From assembly GCA_016208085.1 (NCBI GenBank), contig JACQYT010000059.1, positions 1 to 34,231 on the forward strand: a DNA stretch of 34,231 nt, given 5' to 3'. This document shows, in pieces, positions 6,545-13,300 of this stretch; the stretch's first letter is position 1, and every line of letters starts with the position of its first letter. Origin of the DNA: Elusimicrobiota bacterium. Its GTDB lineage: Bacteria > Elusimicrobiota > Elusimicrobia > Elusimicrobiales > UBA9959. The position numbers and the translations under genes were made by a program. The notes beneath the pieces are model-generated. The model saw nothing but the letters and a program-made list of their open reading frames with translations, made no database searches and was not told where the DNA came from.

Positions 6545-7987
6545 ATGAAGAGAATTATTCTAATCGCTCTAATGCTCGCGCCTTTGCTTACAATTTATCA
6601 CATCTGTGAAGCGTCTATCATGAGTCGACTATGCTTATCATTTGCCAATGTTCTCGACGACGAGGAGGCCAAAGCAGACGCAGCGGTAAAGAACTGTAAA
6701 AGTAAATGTGATTGGGTCAAAAAGAAGAAAGAATTGATAGCGGCCGCTCAGAAAAAAGTGGACGATTCCTGCGCAAAAGGAATTACGCCCGATATAACAA
6801 AAGTAAGCGCCGGCCTTGATAAAAACATCCAGGCAAAGCTCCGCAATCTGTATAACCAGCACAGCAAGATGTACGACGGCAAGGCGGATCTTCCCGACAA
6901 GGACTTTGGCCTGACCACAAAATTAAATCAATCGCCTGGTTTAACCGTCGGTAAAGGCGGCCAGATTGCCGACTTAAAAACCTCGGAACCGGCTATCCCA
7001 AAGTTAAACTCCGCCACTGAGTTCAGCCTCAGCGGCACAAAATTGTCCAGGGAGACGCCGGGTCAGGCGGCAACAAAGCAGTCCCCCATCCTGCTGGCGT
7101 CCGCATCATCGGCAAAATCCCCGGCCGCCGCCACTGCATCCGCGAAGACCGCCGTTTCAGCAACCGCAAAAGCAAGCGCCGCCGACATAGAGCCGGGCGT
7201 GGATTGTGCGGGCACAATAGAGGCCTGGGCAATAACAAATCCGGAGTACGCTGCGACCTGTAATTGCAGCAACGGCCAGAATGCGCAGCCGGTCTGCGGC
7301 TGTTCCGCCGGCAAAGTCACAATTGACGGCCCCAAAGACTTGCTTCTATTCAAGCCTTATACAAATTCGCCGAAAGCACTGTTTAAAGTAATCACAAGTA
7401 AACCCCTTTCGAAAATACAATGGTCGCTGTCCAACGCAAAAGTAAAATTCACGAGCGGGACCAACCAAAAGACCGCACAGGTCATACCAGTATTGGAGAG
7501 CAAGCCTGAGGGTGATGTAACCATTACCGCCACTGTGGATAATTGCCCGCCGGTTTCACTTGCCCTCACCGTGAGACGCCCGGTAAGTATAGAGCATGAA
7601 CCTTTGAAATTTCATAAGTCTATAAGGTATGTGCTTATGCCTTCCGTGGGAACAAAAGGGAGCTTTATGTGGACTGTGAAGGATCAGTTCTTAAAGCCAT
7701 TGGGTAATACCAGGGTAAGTGAAGTCCTTTGGTGCGACTCCGCTCTAAGCAGCGTGAAGTGTTGGAAAGCCGGCTTTTTCTCCCCCTTTTGGCCCCGGCC
7801 AAGGAGCTGGACCACAGAGAGTGATGGCACAGTGCCAGATATATACACAATCCCGGTTCTTTTCCTGCCTAAAACATTTAAGCTCGTTGTGCACCAGGAT
7901 TTAGGGTGCCAGGGTTATACTGGGAGAAGCCACGTTACAATTACAGAGTCCAGCATAGTTGGGACAAGTCCCGTGGAGTTGAAATAG
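6545..7987 (+). CDS. Secreted polymorphic toxin-like protein with duplicated C-terminal module
   Basis: This 480-residue protein starts with a signal peptide (MKRIILIALMLAPLL..., cleavage near residue 23). Next come a charged helical stretch containing CKSKC, a block LPDKDF...ADLKTSEP...TEFSL shared with the 423 protein, an Ala/Ser/Thr linker (about 183-214) and a Cys-rich patch (about 221-252: CNCS, VCGCS). An Ig- or PKD-like beta domain (about 262-355) follows, and then a C-terminal module of about 125 residues with WTVKDQFLKPLG, VLWCDSALSSVKCW and LGCQGYTGRSHVTI. From about residue 313 onward the gene is duplicated in the orphan copy at 8530-9037. Two bases separate it from the membrane protein gene at 7990. 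A toxic tip is inferred from architecture (shared leader, variable C-terminus, adjacent membrane protein, orphan copy); I recognise no enzyme motif. Confidence 0.75.
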   Translation: MKRIILIALMLAPLLTIYHICEASIMSRLCLSFANVLDDEEAKADAAVKNCKSKCDWVKKKKELIAAAQKKVDDSCAKGITPDITKVSAGLDKNIQAKLRNLYNQHSKMYDGKADLPDKDFGLTTKLNQSPGLTVGKGGQIADLKTSEPAIPKLNSATEFSLSGTKLSRETPGQAATKQSPILLASASSAKSPAAATASAKTAVSATAKASAADIEPGVDCAGTIEAWAITNPEYAATCNCSNGQNAQPVCGCSAGKVTIDGPKDLLLFKPYTNSPKALFKVITSKPLSKIQWSLSNAKVKFTSGTNQKTAQVIPVLESKPEGDVTITATVDNCPPVSLALTVRRPVSIEHEPLKFHKSIRYVLMPSVGTKGSFMWTVKDQFLKPLGNTRVSEVLWCDSALSSVKCWKAGFFSPFWPRPRSWTTESDGTVPDIYTIPVLFLPKTFKLVVHQDLGCQGYTGRSHVTITESSIVGTSPVELK

Positions 7988-7989
7988 CT

Positions 7990-8514
7990 ATGAAATTAAA
8001 ATATGCGATAATACTTCTCTCAATTATCTTATCGCTGACTATGACATCTGTTGTTGATGTGTTCCTGCATCCGTATTTTGGCTTCCAAGTCAATACTCCA
8101 GAGGGAGGTTATAAAGCCTTGATTGCAAGGGATCTTGCCGTCGGTAGCGGCGGCTATTATTTCCTCTGTGCCTGGATGCTTTCCGCAGTCCTCTTCATTG
8201 CAATGATTGTGATGATACGAAGGACATACACCAGACGATTGAAGAGACTGGCCATTGTCGCCGCGCCAATATTATCCGCGCTATTCTTTTTTTATCTGCT
8301 GGATATGGGAATAGACGCCCATATTTATTATCGCAGCTACCGTGTCTTTCTCGACGATTTTTTTGCCAACCTGCCGTATGCAATTCCCGCATATCTGATA
8401 GTAGGCCTTGTTCTTTTTCTTATAGTTATGCTTACCTGTTATCCGGTCGGCATATTGATTGACAAACTCCTACTTTACATCACAAGTAAAACACCGAAGC
8501 ACAGTCAGGGGTAA
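7990..8514 (+). CDS. Four-helix membrane protein, candidate immunity protein (copy A)
   Basis: This 174-residue protein has four predicted membrane helices: about 5-24, 57-76, 88-106 and 134-158. Lys/Arg clusters at the N-terminus (MKLK), between helices 2 and 3 (RRTYTRRLKR) and at the C-terminus predict both ends and the middle loop in the cytoplasm. Two loops therefore face the periplasm: about 25-55 and 107-133 (DAHIYYRSYRVFLDD). It begins two bases after the 6545 gene, with GGAG from that gene's end as a possible ribosome site. The paralogue at 9040 differs mostly in helix 1 and the first periplasmic loop. The family is not recognised; immunity is inferred from context. Confidence 0.75.
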   Translation: MKLKYAIILLSIILSLTMTSVVDVFLHPYFGFQVNTPEGGYKALIARDLAVGSGGYYFLCAWMLSAVLFIAMIVMIRRTYTRRLKRLAIVAAPILSALFFFYLLDMGIDAHIYYRSYRVFLDDFFANLPYAIPAYLIVGLVLFLIVMLTCYPVGILIDKLLLYITSKTPKHSQG

Positions 8515-9037
8515 CAACCTGGCTGTAAAAGTCATTCCGACATCGGAGAGCAAGCCTGAGGGTGATGTAACCATTACCGCCACTGTGGATAATTGCCCGC
8601 CGGCTTCACTTGCCCTCACCGTGAGACGCCCGGTAAGGATAGAGCATGAACCTTTGAAATTTAGCAGATTTTTAAAGTTTGGATTTATGCCCCGCGTAGG
8701 AACTGCTGGTGAATTTATATGGACTGTAAAGGATCAGTTCTTAAAGCCATTGGGCAATACCGGTGTAAGCGAGGTCCTTTGGTGCGACTCCGCTCTAAGC
8801 AGCGTGAAGTGTTGGAAAGCCGGCTTTTTCTCCCCCTTTTGGCCCCTGCCAAGGAGAGTACGAACCAATGGTGATGGCGCAATGCACGATGAATATGCAG
8901 TCTCGGTTATTCTCCTACCGAAAACGTGGAAGCTCGTTATACACCAGGAGTTAGGATGCCAGGGTTATACCGGAAGAAGCCACGTTACAATCACAGAGTC
9001 CAGCATAGTTGGAACAAGCCCAGTGGAGCTAAAGTAA
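8459..9037 (+). CDS. Orphan C-terminal toxin-like module without leader
   Basis: From about 8530 the frame matches residues 313-480 of the 6545 protein, ending with the same TITESSIVGTSPVELK. There is no signal peptide, leader block or linker. The only upstream start is TTG 8459 inside the preceding gene, without a ribosome site, and the first in-frame ATG (8687) is already inside the module. It is therefore probably silent until recombined behind the full-length leader. The conserved 125 bases at its start are nearly identical to 7494-7618 and would serve as the homology. It differs from copy A at HKSIRY/SRFLKF and around the DGTVPDIYTIP / DGAMHDEYAVS block. Confidence 0.6.
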   Translation: MTNSYFTSQVKHRSTVRGNNLAVKVIPTSESKPEGDVTITATVDNCPPASLALTVRRPVRIEHEPLKFSRFLKFGFMPRVGTAGEFIWTVKDQFLKPLGNTGVSEVLWCDSALSSVKCWKAGFFSPFWPLPRRVRTNGDGAMHDEYAVSVILLPKTWKLVIHQELGCQGYTGRSHVTITESSIVGTSPVELK

Positions 9038-9039
9038 CT

Positions 9040-9555
9040 ATGAAATTAAAGCGTTTAATAATTCTTTTCTCAATCATTCTGTCAATAACGATGATATTTG
9101 CCGCGGATCTGTTCCTGAGCATGCATGGTGGAATCCGAGCCATTCCGGAGGGAGATTACGAAGCCTTGATTTCAAGGGATTTTGGCGTTGGTAATGCCGG
9201 CTATCTCCTCGCTTATATGCTTTCCGCAATCCTTTTTATTGCAATGATTGTGATGATACGAAGGACATACACCAGACGATTAAAGAGACTGGCCCTTGTC
9301 GCCGCGCCGATATTACTCGCATTATTCTTTCATTATCTGTTGTACAATGAAATAGACGCCCATATTTATTATCGCAGCTACCGTGTCTTTCTCGACAATT
9401 TCCTTTTTAACTTTCCGTATGCAATTCCCGCATATCTGGTAATAGGCCTTGTTCTTTTTCTTATAATTATGCTTACCTGTTATCCGGTCGGCATATTGAT
9501 TGACAAACTCCTACTTTACATCACAAGTAAAACACCGAAGCACAGTCAGGGGTAG
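9040..9555 (+). CDS. Four-helix membrane protein, candidate immunity protein (copy B)
   Basis: This 171-residue paralogue of the 7990 gene follows the orphan module by two bases. It keeps the same four helices, identical RRTYTRRLKRL cytoplasmic loop, DAHIYYRSYRVFLD periplasmic loop and C-terminal tail (ITSKTPKHSQG). The first helix and first periplasmic loop differ strongly (LFLSMHGGIRAIPEGDYEAL against VFLHPYFGFQVNTPEGGYKAL). If it is an immunity protein it should match the orphan module beside it. How it is transcribed is unclear; it could be read from the 6446 promoter through unit A. Confidence 0.75.
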   Translation: MKLKRLIILFSIILSITMIFAADLFLSMHGGIRAIPEGDYEALISRDFGVGNAGYLLAYMLSAILFIAMIVMIRRTYTRRLKRLALVAAPILLALFFHYLLYNEIDAHIYYRSYRVFLDNFLFNFPYAIPAYLVIGLVLFLIIMLTCYPVGILIDKLLLYITSKTPKHSQG

Positions 9556-9676
9556 TCATTTTACCTAAATTATTGCTCCCGCCTGACAGCGAAAGCATTT
9601 TCAAAAATAGGATAAACCTGACTCCCCAACTGCATTTTTGGGAGTTGTGGTAAGAATTGGCTGCCTGCCTGCCTCT

Positions 9677-9805
9677 GCGATTCAGACAGTAATAATCATG
9701 CTGTGTAGCGGGCGACGTAAGTCGCCCATTTAGCGGACTAACGTCCGCCGCTACAGGGCGCTTACACCCAAACAACAAGCGACAGAGTTCTACTGTCTGA
9801 ATCGC
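9677..9805. mobile_element. MITE-like element with a nested REP structure
   Basis: Perfect 15-bp inverted ends (GCGATTCAGACAGTA 9677-9691 and its complement 9791-9805) enclose 129 bp with no gene. Inside, 9704-9755 folds as a closed unit: outer arm TGTAGCGG/CCGCTACA, then two hairpins, GGGCGAC-GTAA-GTCGCCC and GCGGAC-TAAC-GTCCGC. Such GTAGCGG/GGCGAC units resemble REP sequences. CCTGCCTGC tracts lie on both sides (9661-9674 and 9809-9832). I see nothing further in 9556-10036 apart from AT-rich spacer. Confidence 0.65.
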
Positions 9806-10036
9806 AATGCCTGCCTGCGAACCAGCCTGCCTGGGGCGCATGACACAAATCTCGGCCTCAGAAGGGATAAAAAATTGGTATTGCTAAACTTTTTTTGTTG
9901 TCCTATAGTTGCGTTTTTAATTCAACCAACCTTTCGGGCCGATGTCGTCGGCGCTACAAGTGGGTTTATTCCCCAACATACAGATTCGGGGGAAAATTCC
10001 GAGATTCATGTCATGCACCCTGAACTTTTTAAAACG

Positions 10037-10065
10037 TTGGAAATTTTAAAAATTTGTGATATAAT
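10037..10065 (+). promoter_or_regulatory. Sigma-70 promoter with extended -10 for the DUF4160/DUF2442 pair
   Basis: TTGGAA (10037-10042), a 17-bp spacer and TGATATAAT, which contains a consensus TATAAT (10060-10065) with an upstream TG. GAGGGA lies just before ATG 10087. Confidence 0.7.
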
Positions 10066-10086
10066 TAACACATAGAGGGAAGAAAA

Positions 10087-10347
10087 ATGCCGGAAATTTG
10101 CAGATTTTTAGGAATAGTGATATCAATGTATTACAAAGAACATCTGCCGCCGCATTTTCATGCTAAGTATGCTGGGAAGCGGGCTGCTTTTTCCATAAAT
10201 GATTTGAAAATTATAGAAGGTGGTTTACCAAAACGGATTATATCTTTTGTATTGGAATGGGCTTTTGACCACAGGGAAGAGTTATTGGAAGATTGGAAAT
10301 TAGCGCACAAACACGAAGAATTAAAAAAGATTAAACCGCTTATTTAA
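10087..10347 (+). CDS. DUF4160 family protein
   Basis: The 86-residue product matches the DUF4160 pattern: PEICRFLGIVISMYYKEH, then LPPHFHAKYAG, and a helix ending W.LAHKHEELKKI.PL. The conserved EH..PHFHA segment is intact. It starts at ATG 10087 behind a GAGGGA site and lies nine bases before a DUF2442 gene. DUF4160/DUF2442 neighbours are common in bacteria and are often proposed to form a toxin-antitoxin-like module; the biochemical role is not settled. The gene is small, well expressed by its signals, and sits next to a mobile repeat, which fits an accessory module. Confidence 0.85.
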   Translation: MPEICRFLGIVISMYYKEHLPPHFHAKYAGKRAAFSINDLKIIEGGLPKRIISFVLEWAFDHREELLEDWKLAHKHEELKKIKPLI

Positions 10348-10356
10348 AAGAGCGTT

Positions 10357-10593
10357 ATGCACTGGATAAAAAGTGTACGTTACTTAAGAGAACATAAATT
10401 AAAATTAAAATTTGAAGATGGGCAATATAAGATCGTTGATCTTAAGCCTCATCTTACAGGGAAAGTTTTCAAACCTTTAACTGATACTGGTTATTTCAGG
10501 CGTGTAAAGCTAAATAAAGATATAGATACAATTGTGTGGCCGAATAACGCTGATTTCTCGCCGGATTTTCTATACAAAATAGGGGAAAAATAA
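10357..10593 (+). CDS. DUF2442 family protein
   Basis: The 78-residue product has the DUF2442 layout: an N-terminal strand pair (IKSVRYLREHKLKLKFEDGQYKIVDLKP), a middle FKPL.D..YF..V.L and the family signature IVWPNNADFSPDFLY. It is co-transcribed with the DUF4160 gene. Its TAA stop codon is the first three bases of the composite repeat at 10591, so the repeat forms the end of the gene. Confidence 0.85.
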   Translation: MHWIKSVRYLREHKLKLKFEDGQYKIVDLKPHLTGKVFKPLTDTGYFRRVKLNKDIDTIVWPNNADFSPDFLYKIGEK

Positions 10594-10734
10594 AATGTTG
10601 AAGCAACATTTTATCCTACCCGGCGCGGGGTTTTCTTCAACACCTTGCCGGGGTGGAGCGAAGCGACACAATTCAACTGTATCCAACAGGATGAGGGAGA
10701 AATTTCTTTCTCCCTCAAACTCCCTCTTGTAGAA
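10591..10734 (+). repeat. Composite hairpin repeat, copy 1
   Basis: Begins with TAAAATGTTG-AAG-CAACATTTTA, then a CCCGGCGCGGGG...CCGGGG arm, then a GAGGGAGAAA/TTTCTCCCTC arm and CAAACTCCCTCTTG. Compared with copy 4 (33286-33449) it has about 35 extra bases in the middle and lacks the last two hairpins. The first hairpin probably also serves as a terminator for the DUF pair. Confidence 0.75.
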
Positions 10735-10741
10735 TAACGCA

Positions 10742-10770
10742 TTGATTAATTTTCCGAAAAGTAATAAAAT
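10742..10770 (+). promoter_or_regulatory. Sigma-70 promoter for HIT-rpsU
   Basis: TTGATT (10742-10747), a 17-bp spacer and TAAAAT (10765-10770). The predicted start is close to ATG 10781, so the leader would be very short. Confidence 0.5.
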
Positions 10771-10780
10771 ATACAAAGTA

Positions 10781-11122
10781 ATGTCAGACTGCATCTTCTG
10801 CAAAATCGCCGGGCGCGAGATAAACGCCAAATTTGTGCATGAAACGGATGAATTGGCGGCCTTTCAGGATTTAAACCCCCAGGCCCCCATCCATATCCTC
10901 ATAATCACGAAGAAGCATATAGTCGGGCTTTCAGACTGCTCCCAGGAAGACACGCTGCTGCTGGGCAAAATCCAGTACGCGGCCAAGGAAATAGCCGAGA
11001 AAACCGGCATCGCGGGAGGCTTCCGGCTGGTAACGAACAACGGCAGAAAAGCCGGACAGTCGGTTGACCATTTACACTATCATCTGCTGGGCGGCCGCAA
11101 GATGAACTGGCCTCCGGGCTGA
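10781..11122 (+). CDS. HIT family nucleotide hydrolase (HinT-like)
   Basis: HinT-type proteins hydrolyse purine nucleoside phosphoramidates. The 113-residue product has the family's N-terminal zinc-binding-like CIFCKIAGREI, the central HILIITKKHI, and the histidine triad HLHYHLLGG that carries the catalytic histidine. I chose ATG 10781 (MSDCIFCKI) because the upstream in-frame extension has no family match. rpsU follows after 21 bases, so the two are probably one transcript. Confidence 0.93.
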   Translation: MSDCIFCKIAGREINAKFVHETDELAAFQDLNPQAPIHILIITKKHIVGLSDCSQEDTLLLGKIQYAAKEIAEKTGIAGGFRLVTNNGRKAGQSVDHLHYHLLGGRKMNWPPG

Positions 11123-11143
11123 AGAAAAAAAGGTGGTGATACT

Positions 11144-11335
11144 GTGGTTTTCATCAAACTGAGAAACGAAGAGTCTATTGAGGAAGCTCTTCGGCGCTTT
11201 AAGCATGAATGCGAGAAAAACGGCATTTTAAAGGAAATCAAACGCCGGGAGTACTACCTTTCCCCCAGCCTCAAGAGAAAACTTAAATCCGAGGAAATGC
11301 GGCGCAAGCTCCGTAAAAACAGAAGGCACGGTTAA
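11144..11335 (+). CDS. rpsU: 30S ribosomal protein S21
   Basis: The 63-residue basic protein matches bacterial S21: VFIKLRNEESIEEALRRFK, a lysine-rich middle (GILKEIKRREYYLSPS) and a KRKLKSEEMRRKLRKNRR tail. S21 binds the small subunit near the anti-Shine-Dalgarno region during initiation. The start is GTG 11144 after AAAGGTGGTGAT. The rpsU-dnaG-rpoD order is the classic macromolecular synthesis operon. A 31-bp inverted repeat lies in the gap before dnaG. Confidence 0.95.
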   Translation: MVFIKLRNEESIEEALRRFKHECEKNGILKEIKRREYYLSPSLKRKLKSEEMRRKLRKNRRHG

Positions 11336-11418
11336 CAGGCTTCCCCCAGATTACAAAGATTTTTGAAGGATTGCCGATTTTGCCGGGTAAATATTCGGTA
11401 AACCCGTCATTCGTGATT

Positions 11419-11449
11419 GTCATTCCCGCCTGCGAATTGCGGGAATGAC
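11419..11449. repeat. Intergenic inverted repeat between rpsU and dnaG
   Basis: GTCATTCCCGC, a nine-base loop, and the exact complement GCGGGAATGAC. GTCATTCCCGC units are a common dispersed intergenic repeat. Here it ends 15 bases before the dnaG start and could form a hairpin in the leader RNA. Confidence 0.7.
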
Positions 11450-11464
11450 CTATGGGTTCACTGA

Positions 11465-13252
11465 ATGCTTATTTTGCCGGCCAAGTATATGAATTCCAAA
11501 AGCATTACCGATTCCATAAGGGAAAAACTTGACATCGTGGACGTGGTAAAGGATTATATTCCCAACCTGCGCCAGGCCGGCCGCAATCACAAGGCCTGCT
11601 GCCCTTTCCACAATGAAAAGACCCCCTCTTTCACCGTCAGCCAGGACAAGCAGATCTTCTACTGCTTCGGCTGCAACGAGGGCGGCGATATGTTCACGTT
11701 CGTGATGAAGATGGAAGGCCTCACTTTCGTGGAGACGCTCAAAAAGCTTTCCCTGAAGGCCGGCCTCCAATGGCAGGAAACCGAATACCACTTGAGCGAA
11801 AAAGACAGGGAGCGCCTGGCCATAAAAAAAGTTCTCGCCGCGGCGGAGGAGTTTTATAAAAAGCTCCTCTTTTCGTCGAACGGGGAAAAAGCCAGGCTTT
11901 ACCTGGGCGGCAGGAAACTGAGCAAGGCCACGGTGGAGAGGTTCGCCGTGGGCTTCGCCCCTCCCGGCGAACCGGCTTTGCTCCAGGAACTCCAACGGAA
12001 AGGTTTTTCAAAAGAGCTTGCGGTCAAAGCGGGGCTCGCGGCCCTCAGAAACAGCGGCCAGGTAACCGATTATTTCAGGAACCGCGTAATGTTCCCGATA
12101 AAGAACGCGGCCGGCGAGACCACGGCGTTCGGCGGCAGGGCCCTTGACGAAAGCCAGCCCCCCAAATACCTCAATTCTTCCGAGACCCCTTTATTCGCGA
12201 AAAGACGCACCCTCTACGGCATCTACGAAGCCCTGCCCCAGATAAGGAAAACCGGGCGGCTGCTGGTGCTTGAAGGCTACATGGACGTCCTAACCGCGCA
12301 CCAGCACGGGATAACTTTCGCGGTGGCGGGGCTTGGCACGGCTCTTTCCGCGGAGCACGCCGCTTTTATAAAAAGGCACTCCAGGGACACCATTCTGATG
12401 TTTGACGCCGACGAGGCCGGCATCAACGCCTCTATAAGAGCCTCCGACATTTTCATGGAAGCCGGCATGTACGTCAAAGTGGCGGACCTGGGGGAGGAGC
12501 TCGACCCCGACGAATACCTGAACGAGTACGGCGTTGAGGCTTTTGAAAAAAAGCTGCTTGCGGCGGCCGACCCGCTTGAGTTCAGGATCTCGGCGCTTTT
12601 AAAAAAAAGCCCCGGCCCCCTGGCCTCGCAGGATAAGGCCAAACTTATAGAGCTGCTTCTGGACACGGTGGCCAGGCAGACGGACGAGATCTTAAAAAGC
12701 GAATGGATAAAGACCCTGTCGGCGCGCTTTGACGTCACCCAGGAAGCCGTCCTGCGCCAGCTGAGCAAGAAATCCGTCGCCGCCGGGAAAGAGTCCCGGG
12801 GCGCGGGCAACGAGCCGCCGCCGGCGGCTGCGCTCCCGGAGATCCCGGCCATAGAACTGGGCTTCATTCACCTCATTCTGAAGGATCCGGGCCTGATCGC
12901 CTGCGCCGGAGAACTGGCGGAGGAAGATTTCCAGAGCCCCTTTTCAAAAAAGATCTTTTCGGCCGTGCAGGACGGGACCGGACTGGAACCGGCAAAGGCG
13001 ACCCCGGGGCTGCTTGCGCTGTTCCCGGAATCAGCCGGGCTCATCATGAAGCTCTCTGTTGCGGAGATCTCAAGCGATATGAACCCCGAACAGAACGCGG
13101 CTAAAGCGGCGGCCATGATCAGGAAGCTTTCCCTGGAGCGGAAATGGAAATCGCTCAAGACGAGGCTCGGCGCGCTTGAACCGGCGGAGATAGCGGAGTT
13201 CAGGCGCCTCACGGGGGTACTGAAATCCACGGCAAAGAAAGGCACGGACTGA
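11465..13252 (+). CDS. dnaG: DNA primase
   Basis: DnaG makes RNA primers at the replication fork. The product (595 residues from ATG 11465, or 587 from ATG 11489, whose MNSKSITDSIREK is a typical N-end) has the CHC2 zinc finger (CCPFHNEKTPSF...FYCFGC, about residues 45-71), the RNAP-like basic motif YFRNRVMFPI and FGGRAL. The TOPRIM metal-binding residues are seen in LLVLEGYMDVL and MFDADEAG. The C-terminal helicase-binding part is less conserved, as is normal. It lies upstream of rpoD with a 48-base gap. Neither start has a strong ribosome site. Confidence 0.97.
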   Translation: MLILPAKYMNSKSITDSIREKLDIVDVVKDYIPNLRQAGRNHKACCPFHNEKTPSFTVSQDKQIFYCFGCNEGGDMFTFVMKMEGLTFVETLKKLSLKAGLQWQETEYHLSEKDRERLAIKKVLAAAEEFYKKLLFSSNGEKARLYLGGRKLSKATVERFAVGFAPPGEPALLQELQRKGFSKELAVKAGLAALRNSGQVTDYFRNRVMFPIKNAAGETTAFGGRALDESQPPKYLNSSETPLFAKRRTLYGIYEALPQIRKTGRLLVLEGYMDVLTAHQHGITFAVAGLGTALSAEHAAFIKRHSRDTILMFDADEAGINASIRASDIFMEAGMYVKVADLGEELDPDEYLNEYGVEAFEKKLLAAADPLEFRISALLKKSPGPLASQDKAKLIELLLDTVARQTDEILKSEWIKTLSARFDVTQEAVLRQLSKKSVAAGKESRGAGNEPPPAAALPEIPAIELGFIHLILKDPGLIACAGELAEEDFQSPFSKKIFSAVQDGTGLEPAKATPGLLALFPESAGLIMKLSVAEISSDMNPEQNAAKAAAMIRKLSLERKWKSLKTRLGALEPAEIAEFRRLTGVLKSTAKKGTD

Positions 13253-13300
13253 TTTAAAGGGCAGGGTATAGAATACAGACTTTAGACTGCGAGGAAAACC

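Larger units (their letters stand above)
7481..9555 (+). repeat. Tandem duplication of a 1.05-kb C-terminal-module/membrane-protein unit
   Basis: Unit A (7481-8514) and unit B (8530-9555) align along their whole length with intact frames in both. The stretch from about 7494 to 7618 is almost identical to 8543-8667. Differences are concentrated in certain blocks: the start and middle of the C-terminal module, and the first third of the membrane protein. The remainder is nearly unchanged. The pattern suggests duplication followed by selected divergence or patchy gene conversion. Confidence 0.85.

Noticed and set aside
9661..9840. CRISPR array in the repeat-rich gap
   Set aside because: The repeats are inverted and nested, not regularly spaced direct repeats with unique spacers, and no cas gene is present.
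9875..10075. Small ORF ahead of the DUF4160 gene
   Set aside because: It runs through the promoter at 10037-10065 and has low-quality sequence without a start signal.
10591..10734. Riboswitch or structured leader for the HIT-rpsU transcript
   Set aside because: The structure is the composite repeat found at gene ends elsewhere, and the HIT promoter lies downstream of it.
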